Origin: Liolophura sinensis
Lineage: Eukaryota; Mollusca; Polyplacophora; Chitonida; Chitonidae
NCBI RefSeq assembly: GCF_032854445.1
Contig: NW_027018014.1
Coordinates: 1 to 64,000 of the forward strand
Reading direction: 5' to 3'
Length of the DNA: 64,000 bases
Below the pieces are notes generated by a model. That model was not told the origin of the DNA and searched no databases. It worked only from the letters and a program-made list of their open reading frames with translations. Positions 31,006 to 42,830 of this stretch are shown in pieces. Each line of letters begins with the position of its first letter. Positions within the stretch are counted from its first letter, which is position 1. The translations under genes were made by a program, and so were the position numbers.

Positions 31006-32690
31006 CTAGACACGTGACAAACAGTCAGCAATCACATTATCTTTCCCTTTTATGTGTCTAATCTCTAGATTAAATTTTTGCAAAAGCAAACTCCACCGTA
31101 ACAATCTTCGGTTTTTACCTTTTAGTTTGTGCAAGAAGGTCAAGGGATTGTGATCTGTATACACAACAATGGGGTAACTTGACGAAGTCACATATACTTC
31201 AAAATGCTGTAATGCTAGAATCAAGGACAGACACTCCTTTTCTATTGTCGAATAATTTCTCTGGCACTTGTCAAATTTGCGAGAGAAAAAACATACAGGG
31301 TGATCAACGTGATCTGTTTCATTTTTTGTAACAAAACTGCCCCAGCAGATATATCACTAGCATCAACAGCTAGCTTAAATGGTAAATTAAAATCAGGTGC
31401 TACAAGTATGGGGCCGCTGCTTAGCATGGCCTTTAATCTATCAAAAGATCTCTGACACTCAATGGACCACAAGAATTTAGCACCTTTCTTTAACAGCTGA
31501 GTTAGTGGCTCACTAACAAATGAAAAGTTCCTACAGAACTTACGATAATAACCTGCCATGCCCAAAAAACGCATTAATTCTCTCTTACAACTTGGCACTG
31601 GAAAACAAGAGATAGCACTGATTTTAGAATTAACAGGTTTTACCTGACCCTGTCCGACAACATGCCCTAGATATGTGACAAAAGCACAACCAAACTCAAA
31701 CTTGGCCAAATTTACGGTAAGATTGGCTTGGGACAGTCTCGCAAATAATGCCTCCATGATAGTTAAATGTTCCTCCCAAGTGTCGCTGAATATAATTACA
31801 TCGTCGGTGTAAACACGACACCCTTTAAGGCCTGATGTAACGTTGTTCGCAAGTCGTTGAAAGGTGGCAGGGCTGTTCTTCATCCCAAAGGGCATGACTT
31901 TGTACTGGTGTAAACCATCTGGGGTAGCAAACGCTGACACCTCACGAGCGCGCTGCGTGAGCGGTACTTGCCAAAATCCTTTCAATAGGTCAAACTTGGA
32001 GACAACGTTGGACTTTCCCACGGCATCGATACAGTCGTCAATCCTTGGAATGGGAAAGTTGTCCGCTTTAGTGACAGCATTCACTTTGCGATAGTCTGTA
32101 CACATACGGTAAGTCCCATCTGGTATTGGCACAAGAATACAAGGTGAACTCCAGTTACTGTTACTGGGCTCGACCAGATCATTTTCTAGTAAATACTGAA
32201 CTTCTTTTCTCAAGTATTCAGTTTTAGTTGGGTTCAGTCTGTATGGGTGCTGTTTAATCGGTTTGGAATCTCCAACTTCAACATCATGGTAGATGGATTC
32301 AGTCCTGGTTGGAACATCAGGGAACAAATGTTCATATCGACGAACCAAATCCTTCAACTGCTGGCGTTGCTGATATTCCAGATGACCCAACACAGAATCA
32401 ATGTCCTCAAGAATACTTGAATTCTGGAGTTTGGCTGACCGGAACCTTAAGTCAAAATCTTGATCATCCCTAACAGCTGAATCAGGGCCTAAGTTAGAGG
32501 TAACAACTCCACTAGGATGTACAACATTGAGATTAGTGCTATCTCTGTCTACATATGGCTTTAACATGTTAATGTGACAAAGTTGTCTAGATTTGCGCCG
32601 ATCAGGAGTGAAAATAATATAATTAAAATCACTTAGCCTCTTGTCTACTACATAAGGTCCAAAATAACCACTGGCTTACCACTAACTGGA
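31006..32690 (-). pseudogene. LTR element RT + RNase H, frameshifted
   Basis: It is read directly on from the integrase GPY/F module (GPYVVDKRLSDFNYI...CHINMLKPY, about 32555-32680). The RT has LVEPSNSNWSSPCILVP, KFDLLKGFWQVPL, MPFGMKNSPATFQRL and the catalytic box as VYTDD (usually YIDD or YVDD), then FLGHVV and FLGMAGYYRKFC. RNase H starts LAVDASDISAGAVLLQ, shifts frame near 31330, and resumes with TDHNPLTFLHKLKG and IRHIKGKDNVIADCLSR to 31006. It converts element RNA to DNA in the virus-like particle. The Thr in YTDD and the frame shift make this copy inactive. Confidence 0.88.
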
Positions 32691-33955
32691 AGTAAGGCCA
32701 ATACCTTCTGACCAACTTCAAATCTGCGTCTTACTGTCTCTTTGTCATACTTAGTTTTCATACTCTTCTGAGAAGCTGTAAGATTCTCTCTGGCTAACTC
32801 ACATACTCTGTTGAGCTTAGTACGAAAACTTGACACATACTGTAATAGGTTAACATTGTCACTATCACCAGACACAAACTTTTCCTTGAACAACTGTAGT
32901 GGACCACGCACAGTATGGCCAAACACAAGCTCAAATGGACTAAATCCAAATGACTCTTGTACAGACTCTTTTACAGCAAACATTAACAAAGGTACACCCT
33001 CGTCCCAATCTTTCCCTGTCTCAAAGCAGTAAGTTCTTATCATACTTTTCAGTGTCTGATGGAATCTCTCTAGTGCTCCTTGACTTTGTGGGTGATAAGC
33101 TGAGGACTTATACTGGCTAATACCTAGCTCATGCATAACTTGGAACACACCAGACATGAAATTTGAACCCTGGTCTGACTGTACTGACTTAGGCAGACCA
33201 AACATGGTGAAGAACTTAACTAAAGCCTTAATTACAGTCTTGGCAGTAATATTCCTTAGTGCAATTGCCTCAGGGAAACGAGTTGAAGTACACATTATGG
33301 TTAACATATACTGATTTCCAGACTTTGCCTTAGGTAGCGGACCAACACAATCTATTAAGATTCTACTGAATGGCTCACCAATTGCAGGAATAGGCCTCAA
33401 GGCTGCCTTGGGGATTGTCTGGTTAGGTTTCCCCACTAACTGACATGCATGACAAGACCTGCAAAATTCAGTAACATCTTTCCTTATTCCTGGCCAATAA
33501 AAATGACTGAGAATCTTATGATAGGTCTTATTAACACCTAAATGACCTGCTAACGGCGTTTCATGCGCTATGGTCAGTATGTCTTTACGATAAGACATGA
33601 GCACAACTACCTGATGCTTAACTGCCCATTCATCCTCCAACGAAACATCGGGAGGCCTCCACTGCCGCATCAATATGCCAGACTTGACATAGTAGTAGCA
33701 TGGGTCAGGTAAAGATTCACCATCTTTAGCTGCATCATTAAACAAGCAAGTAATACTTGGATCATTGTGTTGTTCAGCAATCAACTCAGTCCTACAAAAT
33801 GGCTGATCACCACTAACAGAATTAGTATCTACTTCCTGCTGGCTGTCTAATTTGGAAGAATCTCCATGCAATATGTTGTTGAGAAAAGTCTCGCTCAAAT
33901 CAACAGTACTACCCTGGTCTGTACTGACTTTTCTAGACAGCTCTTGTAACAACAC
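32648..33955 (-). pseudogene. LTR element integrase
   Basis: H2C2 zinc module (ETPLAGHLGVNKTYHKI...CRSCHACQ), then the catalytic core with Asp in LIDCVGPLPKAKSGNQ, Asp in VQSDQGSNF and Glu in HPQSQGALERFHQTL, all present. The open frame starts at 33955, overlapping the protease frame by 23 bp in another register. It is thrown out of frame at about 32680, within the GPY/F module that continues into the RT. Integrase joins the DNA copy to the host chromosome. Its position upstream of RT is the notable feature of this element. Confidence 0.88.
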
Positions 33956-34610
33956 AGGACGGATATAAACCCGCTATCTCGCTTTCAACTGGCTCTGTGA
34001 CTGAATTCAGAGAAGGCTTATCAACCATTAAGGGATCAACAGTAACCTTATCATGTGCTAAGTCATTTCCCAACAACAAATGAATACCCTCAAAAGGTAA
34101 TGAAGGCTTAATGCCTACCCTGACAGGTCCAGATATCAAATCTGATGACAAATAAATATCATGAAGGGGAACACTGACAAAGTCACTAGACTCTACACCT
34201 CTAATAAGAGCACAAACCCCAGAGTATGACTCTTCAGAAAAGGGCAGAGTATTCATCAACAACAGAGACTGAGGTGCCCCAGTATCCCTTAATATCTTTA
34301 TAGGGGTAGCACAAGACATGTCGCTTCTAAGCGACACTGAACCAGAATTGATAAACGGAGCGAAGCTATCCATAGAGCATTTGGGAATCTTATCCAATCC
34401 CGTATCAGCTAACTCAGATCTGCTTTTAACTGCTGATGTAACTTCCGGCAATGTTTTGTGCATTGTAACACAAAGACCTGTGGGCTTAGACTCATTCTGA
34501 GCTTCCAGTCTCCTTTTCAACTTGTAACATTCACTCATCACGTGACCTCCCCGCTTGCAAAAATTACAAGTGACCCTATTTCGAGGACTACCATTCCATT
34601 CCAATCCAGT
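33933..34610 (-). pseudogene. LTR element zinc knuckle + protease
   Basis: It begins immediately at the end of the 5' LTR with a CCHC knuckle (CNFCKRGGHVMSEC) and ends with a retropepsin region (LRDTGAPQSLLL, catalytic Asp in DTGA; LLGNDLAHDKV). The open frame extends upstream through the LTR to 34823, but that part is chance. Gag upstream of the knuckle is gone. The frame ends with TAG after VVTRAV, one step out of register with the integrase. Confidence 0.85.
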
Positions 34611-35459
34611 CTTTAAAAGTTTCCAGTTCACCTTTGTATCCCAAGGAACGTATTCCAGGAGATCCAACGTAAAGACCATGGGATAAACACATAATTCACA
34701 CAAGTCCCAAATTGTCCCAGTCAGGTACTTGGCTAGGTTAGCGAACGCGAACACAGTACACAGGTTACACAGAACTGGAACAGTCAAGCCTTTGAATGAC
34801 GTCACACCCGCAGAGCACAACACAGGGTAAATCCAGGCATGGAGGTATAATCCACTTTAGAACAGTCACATCTCCCGCAGAAACTCACAAACGAGCCGTT
34901 CAGAGACGTAGAGTAATGCCACCTTGTGGCAGAACGAACGTCCTTTGCAAAACTGAAAACTTCAGATTAGAGTCCGTGACGACCTTGTCGGTCAGGTGAG
35001 GTCAGCGTGTTAAACAAATTACACAGTCAACACTGTATAGTCATAATAAAGATCCGAACACCAATAAACGTGACTTCCGCAGAAATTCACTTAAACCAGA
35101 CATCAGTACAACTGTGGTACACAAACGGTGCCGGCATAGAAATCTGTCCTCCCAAACGAAACTGGCATCACCAGCTCATATCAATATAATGGACTCGATA
35201 CGAGAGCGTCGCACACTCTCCTGGCTCCCAGTGGATGCAGCAAAAATCCCCCCTCTCTGCACAGAAAACACGGCTTATATACGTTCCAGGTGGATTCAAC
35301 TATTCTTAAACACAGAATTAACAGCCAATGAAATAAACGAAGCATTGAAAAGGTGCTTTCGATCCGGTCCGCGCTGTACACATATAACAGGGCCTGTTAT
35401 GCTTTCACAAAGGTCCGCAGACTAACAGTACATGAAAACGTTAAATAGTCATACATAAC
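34609..35459 (-). repeat. 5' LTR (inner end cut by deletion)
   Basis: Matches 30041-30890 from GTTATGTATGAC inward. The inner end CTTTTAAAGAC joins directly to coding sequence TGGATTGG, whereas the 3' LTR continues CGGTAATACTG. That points to a deletion of the primer-binding site and gag. Confidence 0.88.
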
Positions 35460-36830
35460 CCTCTCTTAATCGCAATATTATCTGCTCTAACGGGAGAGAT
35501 TGCTTTCTTTTGAGAGAATTTAGAAAGTTCTTACAAGGCAAGGCAGACATTGTGTCGAGCGGGCCATGTAATTTTACGTCCTCTGCCAGGTGAACCAAGT
35601 TCTTCACATTATATACTACTTGGTTGTTACCGTAGACCTGTGAAAAATGCTTGACAAAATGTACAAGAAGCTGGTGCACATAATCTGTGACGCTTTCACA
35701 CAGGACTGGATTCAACAGTATGCTGACACCAACTTAGAGTAGCAGAAAGTTAATGTATATTTCACCCGCTGCATTTCCCTTCAACACGACTATGCCAGTA
35801 TAGATGAGGAACAGGCGGAATTCTGTAGCTTTCCATAAATCAAAATTGAACGAGGCTTCCTCGATAATTCCCTTGGTATGTGTTTTGCTAACTATATCAG
35901 GGCATTTAATATTTCAGTTTTCACTTGAAGCCCCAAACGAGCATGATCAACAGACGGTGCATCACTCCGAGACATACTAGTGCATATAACCGATAGGAAA
36001 ACAGGACATCATGCAACTATTTTGGTTAGTGGACTTTCTTCTGTATGGTAAGCCTTGTCTTGCTGTTTTTCTAAGGGTTCATTTAGTCCTTAGCGGAGCG
36101 TTAGTTTCGGGGAATGTCATCTTTCCATCATACACCCCTTCTTGTGTGAGCTTTTCACAGCTTGAATAACCTGAGTGCGATTTGAGCCGCTTAACAAATG
36201 CACGCGCTGATGCATCACACACAAACGATTGAATTACTACCATGTACGTTCGTCCTTCATGGTGTATTCCTACTATTTGCAACCTTTCATATTCCTGAAT
36301 AAAATCCTCCAAAAACTCAGAAATGTCTGTTGGTTGTTCCTTGCCTAAAGATAAGCCTATGGCAAATGGCTTTGGCTTAGTCATGTTTTGAACCATATCT
36401 AATACAGGCCAAAGTGATGCTGCTCTTGAAAAGTGGCAAACCATCAGTATTTATCTGCAGATTAAGGATTTCAGAGTTTCTTAATTTTGTGTCCCTTTTA
36501 AGTCGTTGAATGAGACAGCTTTCAATATCAAAATATTAGTAAGATCCACCAATAATTGCTTTTATACCATGAACCTAACGTCTACGTAAAAGATTCCTAG
36601 GATCCTTGGGTAATGACGGGTAATCGTTTCGTAGAATGGTTAGGAGTTCCCCTAATGCTACGTGTGGAATATTGTTTAGTGTGGATTATGAAATTTATCC
36701 CCAATTTTGAGGCAAGGTGGATTTCAATGTGTGTTTCTTCATCTGCTGTGTCTGAACTTTCTACTTCGGAATCAGAGGCTACATAATCGGCAGAGCTGTT
36801 AAGAATATCAAAGTATCGTGTTCTTCAATA
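35460..36830 (-). pseudogene. CACTA/EnSpm-like transposase, decayed
   Basis: Read leftward: an acidic leader (SDSEVESSDTADEE), a decayed NIPHVALGELL-like stretch, NLQINTDGLPLF, then an open frame 36444-36079 with FVCDASARAFVKRLKSHSGYSSCEKLTQEGVY and TFPETNAPLRT. Decayed DYMHLVCLGVMHRLL and IPREF pieces follow, then 35715-35460 (LLVHFVKHF...VVYNVKNLVHLAEDVKLHGPLD). The last part resembles the C-terminal domain of invertebrate EnSpm/CACTA-like transposases. Many frame breaks. It ends exactly at the outer edge of the LTR, so the retrotransposon probably inserted here; I could not find the continuation on the other side. Confidence 0.6.
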
Positions 36831-37724
36831 CCGTATATACCACAGTGCATTTCTCGGGAACATGCTTGCAACAACTGAGCTGGTATTGGCCCGATACCGG
36901 TATATCACAATGCATTTCACCGGAACAGGCTTGTCACAATTTGGCCGGTACTGGTCCAATACCTTAATTTAAGCCATATATACCGGAGCTGGCCCGTTAC
37001 AGGGCCGATATCGCGACATGTGTAATACAGGGAGAGGTACGGCAAGTCAATACCCGCCCGTAATTGCCTTCTAATGGCGTTATTGCGGCAGGCGATCGAT
37101 CCTGTGCCTGCCGGTATAGCCTTCACACACCTGATAGTAACTTGTACTGGACCAATATGGTAATGTTTAGTGGGCTCTGTCTTTCCTTGTGCACTCCGTA
37201 CTCCACGCTTTTCCCCACCTTTATCCTGTGTGTTCGTGCGATAGTCTGTGCAGAAGTAATGTGCATGTCTGTACCCCCGTGATTTCCAGTATAAATATTC
37301 TTGATAACTATACCGATTGCTATTCCTCGACACTTATGTTATACTGTTTATTAGGTCAGATCATTAACACCACATTTCCCTACAAGTACATGTGAAATAT
37401 CTACAGCTTATATTAATAAATGTTATATATTAGAGCGCCATGGATACAGAGTTCCCACTAGCACCTCATTCTCTATTTAGCTGAGAGAGCTTCTCTCCAG
37501 GTGCCGACAAGATCAGTTGTGGGTGGCAGGTGAAGACACGTCATTACAAGAGTTTCCTTGTTTATTCAGGTGGTGTTTCCGTGCAAGACGTTCATGTGTT
37601 AGAAGTTCAGTTGCGAATGGTTGGGAACACCGGGCCGACACTGTGCCTCGCTGCTCTACCTAGACCCTTCTTTTGAGCAGGGGGAGACCAACAGATCTTC
37701 CGCTAATAGAATGGTCTCACCTTC
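36831..37724. other. Non-coding stretch with GGCC/GTAC motif cluster
   Basis: 36840-37160 is rich in words such as GGCCGGTACTGGTCC, ACCGGAAC and GATACCGG, related to 28260-28560. No gene seen to 37724. Confidence 0.6.
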
Positions 37725-37990
37725 TCAGTGGCTTGAATTGTGTGGACTATTCACAAATGTCCAAGCTATTACGAGTCTGAATGAGGTGGCGCCATACGTA
37801 AGTCTGCACTGGAGGTTCTTGATTACTTCTTGGTTCTTGATTACTCTTCCACTGAGCGGGCACCATGTGCCTTTTGTTCCAATGACGAAGCCGTAGACGT
37901 TGACCATTTCGCATTGTGTCATCTCTGAAACCTTGTTCCTGAGATGATTATATTTCCGCACTTTGGCGTGGTATGCTTCCTGCAGTATGC
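37725..37990 (-). pseudogene. C-terminal piece of an R2-like LINE (tentative)
   Basis: The open stretch reads AYHAKVRKYNHLRNKVSEM...VYGFVIGTKGTWCPLSGRVIK, resembling the endonuclease-proximal C-terminus of site-specific or R2/RTE-type LINE proteins. It stops at the 5' end of the next LINE at about 37989. Weak evidence. Confidence 0.35.
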
Positions 37991-38639
37991 CCCCGTGGGG
38001 TTTCCGGAGTAATAAGAATAGGACCTCAGCCCTTTAGGCAAGCTTGTCGTAAAAGTCGACTAACCTAGAGCTGTCCTGTGTGAGAGCAACTGGGGAGCGA
38101 CCTGTTTGCCGTGGGTTGCGACCCGTAATCTACAAGGACGGGATCCTGGTGGCTGAGGCTGGGTTGGTCTTGCGAGATCCTCACGCCCAACACGCCACTT
38201 TGGCCCTTAATTGGAGAGAGACGGGAGGTCAGATGGGCCCGGTCCGATCAATCGGCTTGGTCATGTCTTGCCTCTGCGTGGTCCCAATTGCCTCAATAAC
38301 AGCACATCATTTAGCGAACAAATGTTATTTCTGAAATATCGTTTGCGGGACTACGCTTTGAGGCGGTGGCTTATGGGTCAATCGAGTAGATTGAATTTAA
38401 CCTTTGGTATAAATTAATCTGTTCGAGTATACCTCATATGGAATCCTTGGTGTCTTTCCTGCTGGGTATTCCCAGGTTCAGGCATCACTCTTGTTGGCAC
38501 TCCGTGGTGGGTGGGGAACATATGGGGTGAAATTTATATCTATATGTCATGTTTACTTTAAAACTTACTTCAAATATTCCGAAAATATCTAATAGATCTT
38601 CCTCTCAGCCGACTTTGTCTTCAAGTGCTGATAAAAAGA

Positions 38640-40050
38640 TTTAGTTGTCTGACTCACTGGATAATGAACAGAGCACTTGGCCGGTTTTCATTGTTCTCTC
38701 AACTAAGAGTGAACAAAACCCGGCTTCAAAAATTCATGCGTTTCTTTTGCAAAGGGCTGTCCAGGGCGCGGCTGGAACTCTAAAAAACGTTAAAAAACAT
38801 AGATCCGGACACATTCTCATTGAATGTTTCCGGCAACAACAGTCAAAAAATTTACTTAAATAAAATATCTGACATATCTGTTTTCACGTCCCTTCACCAT
38901 TCCCTGAACAGCTTTCAGCCAATCATTCGTGACAGGGATGGTGATGTAACTGACCTGACTGAGGAAGAAGTTTGCCAAGAACTAAATTCACAGGGTGTTA
39001 CCAGAGTGAAACGCTTCGTTACGAAGAAATCTGGTAACCTCTTTAAACTTAATACATACCTGTTTACCTTTAACACTACCTCCCTTCCGTCTCATATCCA
39101 CATTGGCCCGTATAGGGTTAATGTGGATTTAAATATCCCCAGTCCTACACGTTGTTTTAATTGCCAAAGATTTCCGCACGATTTTGGTCATGGCAAGAGA
39201 CAAAGTAAAAACTCATTTGTTTCAGATGCGACAGTGAAGGGCATGATAGTTTCGACTGCAGCAACACAGTTAAGTGTTGCAACTGCAGTGGAGATCACAT
39301 GGCCTCCTCAAGGGACTGTCCGCTTTTCGTTAAGGAAAGGCAAATTATCAACTTGAAAATTAAAAACAATATCTCCTATCAGGACGCCCGAAGTAAGCCT
39401 CACTTTCCAATACTTCTCTACCGACTTGCCAATGTGGTCAAGCGAGTAGCAACTATTGCTACTCAAACCTCTTGGACTTGGCCCATTGGAAACGACAAAC
39501 CTAGTTATGTTTCTGTGCAACTTCCGTCTCATCCCTCATTTAGTTATTCCTCAACTCAAACTCCTTCAAAAGAACAAATAAAAACAGTAAATATTATAGA
39601 ACACCCTGATAAACCAGCTGAGCCCAATTGCCCTAAAAGTGACAAAAATAAGTCCAAAAGTCAATCTCAAAATAATAATAAAATAACCAATAAACCTGAT
39701 GGCCCCACAGAGCGTCCCTCGAAGGCCACTAGGGATCCTATCCAAACTTTCAATAAGTTTGGATCGTTGGAGGACGTTGGTCCTTCAACATCAGATGCGG
39801 ATGTGATGCATATATCACCCGCACCAGGGAGATCTTCCAGCCGATCTCCACGAAAGGGTCGTCTTTGGTCCAAACATAAAGCAAAATCTCCTATACGTCT
39901 CTCTCCCATAATGGCGTTATTTGACAAAATTATACAGTGGAATTGTCGAAGGCTGAAGGTAAATTTTTTGGAAATAACACAGCTTATTTCAATCATTAAA
40001 TCCTATTGCCCTGTGTCTTCAGGAAACTCACCTGAAGACATCTGACATAG
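38640..40050 (+). pseudogene. LINE C ORF1
   Basis: Two main frames. 38820-39356 has LTEEEVCQELNSQGVTRVKRF and a damaged CCHC knuckle (CFNCQRF, then an insertion before FGHGK). 39299-40045 has the Lys/Asn-rich part and the conserved DGPTERPSKATRDPIQTFNKFG and SRSPRKGRLWSKHK end. It is frameshifted around 39180 and 39320. RNA-binding role expected from the family; not functional here. Confidence 0.75.
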
Positions 40051-40144
40051 ACAAAATTACTCATTATACAGTACGTACTCAAATGAAGAAGAGCGAGCTG
40101 TCAATAACAATATTATTCACAGGCCTGTTGATCTGGATACAGAG

Positions 40145-41046
40145 CGCCATGGTGTTCCACTCTGGCTTTCTTGGCTGCCTTTTGACACAACTCCTTGGCT
40201 TTCCTTTTCGTCAAAGTGCTCTGTGCCCTAATGTCCAGCTGTTTCTGTTTTTCTGTGGCAACTGATTTCTTCTCTTCAAGAATGGCCTTATACTGGCTGA
40301 ATGATCGCTTGACATTCCTCACAAGAGTGTGATCAACCTTATCATGGAGATGGTCCCTCTTCTTGAAAAACTCCACAGCAGATTTACCAGAAGCTTTCAA
40401 ACCATATTTTATGTTTTGTATGGCTTGGTAGGTTTCAATGTTGAGTCTCCCAGATTTGGCATCAATGATAGACTGTAGTTAGACGACGGTAATTTCAGGT
40501 TATCTCTGTGAATTTTCTGGCCGATATGCTGTGCTAGCGCCTTCCATCCGCGACCCCCATAATGCACATCTTTGTGGCACAACTCGCAGAAAGCCAAACC
40601 GGCGGATGTTATCTTCCTCATGAATTTTCCCACGTATTCCCCTTCGACCTTCCGTTCAAGCCAATCCCACCTCCAGATGTTTTTCAACCCCTTGTCCACT
40701 GTACGCGCATCAAAATCTTTATCTGATCGATCCACGATACTCCGAGACGTTGCCGCCATTTTTGACCGGGCTGGCTCTGCTTCTGCCTTCGAATAATGGT
40801 ATCTTGTTCCCGATTGGTTGAAACAGTTCCGCTTAATGAAACACACGATCTGACTGGACAATAGACTCCATTCAGATAACATTATAACCTCCGGCAATGC
40901 CAGATTTCGGTAGCCATGCATCGGCAAATTGACAGAATCTTCGACTTTATTTTGAGGAAATAAATCGGAACTTTACAAAATGTTACTACACAGAAAAAAG
41001 CGGAAAAAGCGGAATTCCGCTAAAAAGCGGAAAAAAATCATGTCTG
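40145..41046 (-). pseudogene. hAT-like transposon 5' fragment with zinc finger, inserted in LINE C
   Basis: Minus frames 40927-40409 and 40400-40113. The first has an acidic/basic leader, WRWDWLERKVEGEYVGKF and a Cys2His2 BED-like finger (FCELCHKDVHYGG...LAQHIGQKIH). The second is Lys-rich (KKRDHLHDKVDH...KKARVEHH), its end running into LINE sequence. Between 40985 and 41040 lie four AAGCGGAA-type words, two of them as the palindrome GCGGAATTCCGC, suggesting transposon subterminal repeats. The catalytic domain is absent. Family assignment (hAT-like) is tentative. Confidence 0.5.
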
Positions 41047-41950
41047 CACCAACTCTGTTTAGCATAAAAATAAATAGCCTAGCAAAAACATTAGCATCTG
41101 GCACAGAGGGTTCTTTATACGTTGATGATTTCCTTATATGCTACCGAGCTAAGAATATGGATAATATCGAACGTCAGTTGCAGCTTTGTCTCAATAAAAT
41201 CGAGAAATGGGCAACTGTAAACGGTTTTAGATTTTCAACGTCTAAAACCGTCGGTATGCATTTTTGTAAGAAACGGAAACTTCATCTTGAGCCTGAGCTG
41301 TTTGTGGTGAACAGATTAAAATTGTTGGAGAAACAAAATTTTTAAGGTATAATATTTGATAGTAAATATCTTTTATACCTCATATTAAAATGCTTAAAGC
41401 TAAATGTACAAAGGCTCTCGATATAATTAAGGTCGTGTCTAGCACCGATTGGTGTGCTGACCGCTCAGTTTTACCTAATTTATATCGTTCTCTGGTGAGG
41501 TCTAAATTGGACTATGGATCCATCATTTACGGTTCCGCTAGGAAGTCGTACATTAAAATGTTGGATCCGGTCCATCAACAAGGTTTGAGACTCAGCCTTG
41601 GTGCTTTTAGAACCTCCCCATTAGAGAGTTTATACGTGGAGGCAAATGACCCTTCTTTATATCACCGACGTATAAAACTGAGCCTTCAATATGCTACAAA
41701 GCTTAAAGCACATCCAACAAACCCTGCCTTTGCCTTTAATATGCTAGTAAGCTTAAAGCTCATCCAACAAACCCTGCCTATAGCTGTGTTTTTAATCCAT
41801 CATATGTAGATAAATTTAATAAATGTTCTGACAAGATCCCTTCGTTTGGTTTTTGCATTCGGGGCCATATTGTGGGAGCTAACATCAAGCTAGAGGATAT
41901 AGCTTCAGTGTCTTTTCCGGAGTCTCCTTCCTGGCTTCTTCTTCTTTACA
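41041..41950 (+). pseudogene. LINE C ORF2 remnant: RT palm to linker
   Basis: APTLFSIKINSLAKT leads into the catalytic SLYVDDFLICYRAK, KTVGMHFCKKRKL, then after frame breaks LVRSKLDYGSIIYGSARKSY and LESLYVEANDPSLYHRR. A short internal duplication (CATCCAACAAACCCTGCC at about 41712 and 41763) follows. RNase H is missing. Confidence 0.8.
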
Positions 41951-42140
41951 TGTAAGTGTCTCCACATCTAAGTAATAAAGTCATATGTATAGTTAAAAAG
42001 TAATGTTGATTACAAAGAGTAGAAAGAATGGCAATAATACAAAGACCAAGACATGAACTTTGTGCTATAATTGCACAGCAAAGATGCTCGTAAAACTTAA
42101 GTAAATTACTTAACATTATTTAACACTGATTTAAGTCACT

Positions 42141-42193
<53 letters not shown>

Positions 42194-42830
42194 AGGTATA
42201 AAGGAAGCACGTGCTCGAAAACTGCACCAAGCGTGGCAGGGCATACAGTTACATTATAAGTATTTACTAGACCTATTTAAAGAAATTTATAGTTCCCATC
42301 TTTTAAGCGCATGTACATGCAGCCTTAATTTCTACATGTGTATAAAGTGTTTTCCTTACATTTGGAAATACATGTAGCACTGGTGTCTTCAAACCTCCTT
42401 TCAAATCTTTTCAACAAGCAGGTGAATACATCGTGTTAAAAAAGCTGAAATCATTCAGTGTACATGTATATTTTATTTCACTGCACATCTTGAAGATCCT
42501 TGTGATACTTATTTACTGTACTTTTCACGAGATGACTTATAATCTATAACGATAATTAATAAGATGATATAACGATAAGATATAGATATTTCACATGTAC
42601 TTGTAAGTAAATGTGGTGTTAGGTTAATTATCTGACATATTAAACAGTATAATATAAGTGACCACCTGTACAGGTAGAATCAAGGAATAGTAATTGGTAT
42701 AGTTATCAGACACATTTATATATCATATAAAGATGAGGATTATAAAGGTGCGGAAATATTTACACTTAGCCTTCCAGAGAGTAATGTGTGATTATATGAT
42801 CATAAATCTAGTGTTTAGCTTATCAGAACT
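41951..42830. other. Non-coding AT-rich stretch with (TA)n
   Basis: (TA)n at 42147-42190. No gene recognised. Confidence 0.7.

Larger units (their letters stand above)
30041..35459 (-). mobile_element. Ty3/gypsy LTR retrotransposon with GMR1-like gene order
   Basis: Two 850-bp direct repeats (30041-30890 and 34609-35459) flank a minus-strand pol. By eye they differ at about ten sites. Gene order 5' to 3' is zinc knuckle, protease, integrase, RT, RNase H. Integrase before RT is the Ty1/copia order, yet the RT and the integrase GPY/F module are of Ty3/gypsy type, the arrangement known from GMR1-like elements. Most of gag and the primer-binding site are deleted next to the 5' LTR. The purine tract AGGGTGGGGGT lies beside the 3' LTR, at 30891-30905 on the opposite strand. 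Confidence 0.88.
37989..41950 (+). mobile_element. I-superfamily LINE C, middle replaced
   Basis: 5' region 37989-38560 (CCCCGTGGGG..., GGCACTCCGTGGTGGGTGGGG), ORF1 remnant, start of the endonuclease leader to 40144 (GATACAGAGC), then 902 bp of unrelated sequence. The LINE resumes in the RT palm at about 41047 (ACCAACTCTGTTTAGC). Roughly 1.7 kb of endonuclease and RT is missing relative to LINE D. It ends without a tail at about 41950. Confidence 0.85.

Noticed and set aside
30041-35459. Ty1/copia classification from integrase-first order
   Set aside because: RT motifs and the GPY/F integrase module are Ty3/gypsy-like, so only the order resembles copia.
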